This document shows positions 62,811-64,000 of a stretch of 64,000 nt of DNA, in pieces. Made by a program: the position numbers and the translations under genes. Origin of the DNA: Prorocentrum cordatum. Taxonomy: Eukaryota > Sar > Dinophyceae > Prorocentrales > Prorocentraceae. Within the stretch, counting starts at the first letter, position 1, and each line of letters starts with the position of its first letter. Where the stretch lies: contig CAUYUJ010003027.1 in the NCBI GenBank assembly GCA_963575745.1, forward strand, positions 18,882 to 82,881, given 5' to 3'. The notes beneath the pieces are model-generated. The model made no database searches. It had not been told where the DNA came from and saw only the letters and a program-made list of their open reading frames with translations.

Positions 62811-63290
62811 TCACTCCCAGCGAAGCTATTCATATGAAGTCTCGCGCTCTCAGTGAGAGCGCGAGACCATTCTGCGTCGACAAAAATGCACCAGAACTCT
62901 CCAGGTCACCCATAGATCGATATAAATTAGAAAGAAAATCATCGACACAAAAAATACAAAATTGTACAAATCGATATTTTTCATTGATTTTGAAAATTCT
63001 AATGAATTTGGGCACTCTCGAGGCTCCCATTCGATGTCTCGCATGTCGCAACTTCGATTGGAATGTACCTGGCATGCATAGCATGCACTCAGTTCGAATT
63101 ATCATCGAAACACCGTTCGCAACACGCATACATAGAGACAGTATTTCGAGCATAACGCCTGACTCAGCCATTTCTAGGAACGCTCGAGCTTCCAGTGTGA
63201 CGCGCCAGATCATTCTGCATCGACTGGTGTGCGTGAGACGTCTGTAGCTTGCTGACAGCTCGAGTTAAGTAAAGCCAACCACCGTCACCT
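62811..63290. other. AT-rich block unlike the rest, with a strong palindrome
   Basis: Between 62811 and about 63180 I find no counterpart elsewhere in the window. It starts with a perfect 14 bp inverted repeat around one base (62839-62867, GTCTCGCGCTCTCA arm). Open frames on both strands (for example 62830-63213 minus) have no recognisable domain. The last 100 bp again resemble satellite. Confidence 0.55.
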
Positions 63291-63523
63291 GCCAAACTGC
63301 ACTGCAGGCAAAGTCGGTTCCTGCAAGTCTTTTGACAGTAATATTTCCCCTAGAGCCCTGAAAATTTTACCAGCAGGTGCGCCATAGCTTACTGTATGTG
63401 AGAAAAATCCGTTTTCTGAAAACAAATTGTCAAATCTTGCACAAAGTTTCAAAAACCGACCCCAGGTTAACACATTGTCTCTTTTGGTCGGGTCGGCCAA
63501 CTAGCTCCACCCTACGCCCGAAC
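63291..63523 (+). repeat. variant short module, second half
   Basis: CAAGTCTTTTGACAGTAATATT, then GACCCCAGGTTAACACATTGTC and GGTCGGCCAACTAGCTCCACCC, ending at CGCCCGAACTGG. Confidence 0.7.
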
Positions 63524-63580
63524 TGGCGCCGGCGGTGAACCGTCAACCTGGTCACCGCCGGGAACCTCGTAGAGCTCCTT
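63524..63580 (+). repeat. intact box, TGA/TCA type
   Basis: Perfect arms, followed by ACCTCGTAGAGCTCC. Confidence 0.85.
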
Positions 63581-63967
63581 CCACGCGTAAGAGTGCTCAG
63601 AATCGAAAGATAAAGCTTCTGGAAGCATTTCTCGAAAAAGGGAAAACATGATTTTTTTCGGGTCGACACGAAGATGGTTCCCCCAAGTGTTTTGATAGTA
63701 ATATTGCTTCTAGAGCCCTGAAAATTTTACCAGCTGATGCGCCATAGCTTATTGTAGGTAGGAAAAATCCAACTTATGAAAACGAATTGTCAAATCTTGC
63801 ACAATGTTCCAAAAACCGACCCCAGGTTACCACATTGTCTCTTTTCGTCGGGTCGGCCAACTAGCTCCACCCTGCGCCCGAATTCCTCTTAGCTCATCTC
63901 GTCGAAGAGCTCTACGAGGTATTCCTCTTAGCTCATCTCGTCGAAGAGCACTACGAGGTACCTTTAA
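63581..63967 (+). repeat. short module with two right-end fragments
   Basis: Body as at 60907 in its first half and as at 63291 in its second. It ends with two copies of ATTCCTCTTAGCTCATCTCGTCG...GAGGTA (63890-63925, 63921-63961). Confidence 0.75.
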
Positions 63968-64000
63968 ACTGGCGCCGGCGGTAAACCGTCAACCTGGTCA
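63968..64000 (+). repeat. box cut by the window edge
   Basis: Left arm GGCGGTAA and middle through CCTGGTCA. Whether it is occupied cannot be seen. Confidence 0.75.

Noticed and set aside
62830-63247. Possible genes in the unique AT-rich block
   Set aside because: Frames on both strands overlap and neither has a recognisable motif; kept only as an unexplained block.
1-64000. Integron-like cassette array, given palindromic joints between modules
   Set aside because: No integrase is visible and the eukaryotic LINE context makes tandem or nested non-autonomous elements the simpler view.
1-64000. tRNA, 5S rRNA, snRNA or spliced-leader RNA genes as the LINE target
   Set aside because: The box shows no tRNA-like arms or known RNA gene landmarks, and no intact leader RNA gene was found.

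Overview
This window looks like nuclear DNA of a dinoflagellate, in a repeat-dominated, gene-poor region. I see no host gene, tRNA, rRNA or CRISPR array. The lineage call rests on two things. First, the 5' ends of several retroelements carry tandem relicts of the dinoflagellate trans-spliced leader: on the minus strand, 13028-13012 matches the leader 3' part AGCCATTTTGGCTCAAG at 16 of 17 bases, preceded by a second GGCTCAAG. Second, the reverse transcriptases use WADN in place of the usual YxDD, a form I associate from memory with dinoflagellate LINEs. The species cannot be named.

The background is built from two kinds of repeat module. Short modules (about 250-400 bp) begin ACCTCGTAGAGCTC and end GAGCTCTACGAGGT. 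Long modules (about 1-1.2 kb) begin ACTCGTAGAGCTTCC, contain a run of 178-179 bp satellite monomers, and close with a conserved single-copy segment and often GGAAGCTCTACGAGT. Modules are joined by a palindromic box of about 45 bp (arms GGCGGTAA/TTACCGCC or GGCGGTGA/TCACCGCC).

Thirteen non-LTR retroelement (LINE) 3' ends lie in the window. All are on the minus strand and all enter the same position inside the box, with A-tails of about 5-8 bases. Several have 7-12 bp target-site duplications taken from the box (AACCTTGGTT, TCAACCTGGT, AACCTTTCTT). Four are large elements: A (31191-36947), B (38047-43907), C (46233-50784, 5'-truncated) and D (52166-57839). Each encodes ORF1 (coiled coil plus a conserved core) and ORF2 (APE endonuclease, reverse transcriptase, RNase H). 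Three are non-autonomous elements of about 1.8-2.1 kb with their own proteins: E (11127-13034), F (18278-20092) and G (24367-26502). The rest are short truncated or deleted copies.

The strongest observations are these. The C-terminal RNase H domain appears circularly permuted in all four ORF2 proteins. ORF1 and ORF2 are in the same frame and separated by one UGA in all four elements. Insertion is specific to the palindromic box. The spliced leader and box remnants at element 5' ends look like a stacked record of earlier retrotransposition cycles. The non-autonomous proteins carry repeated GTQTD-like motifs or an ORF1-like coiled coil. All domain calls come from reading the sequence; no searches were run.
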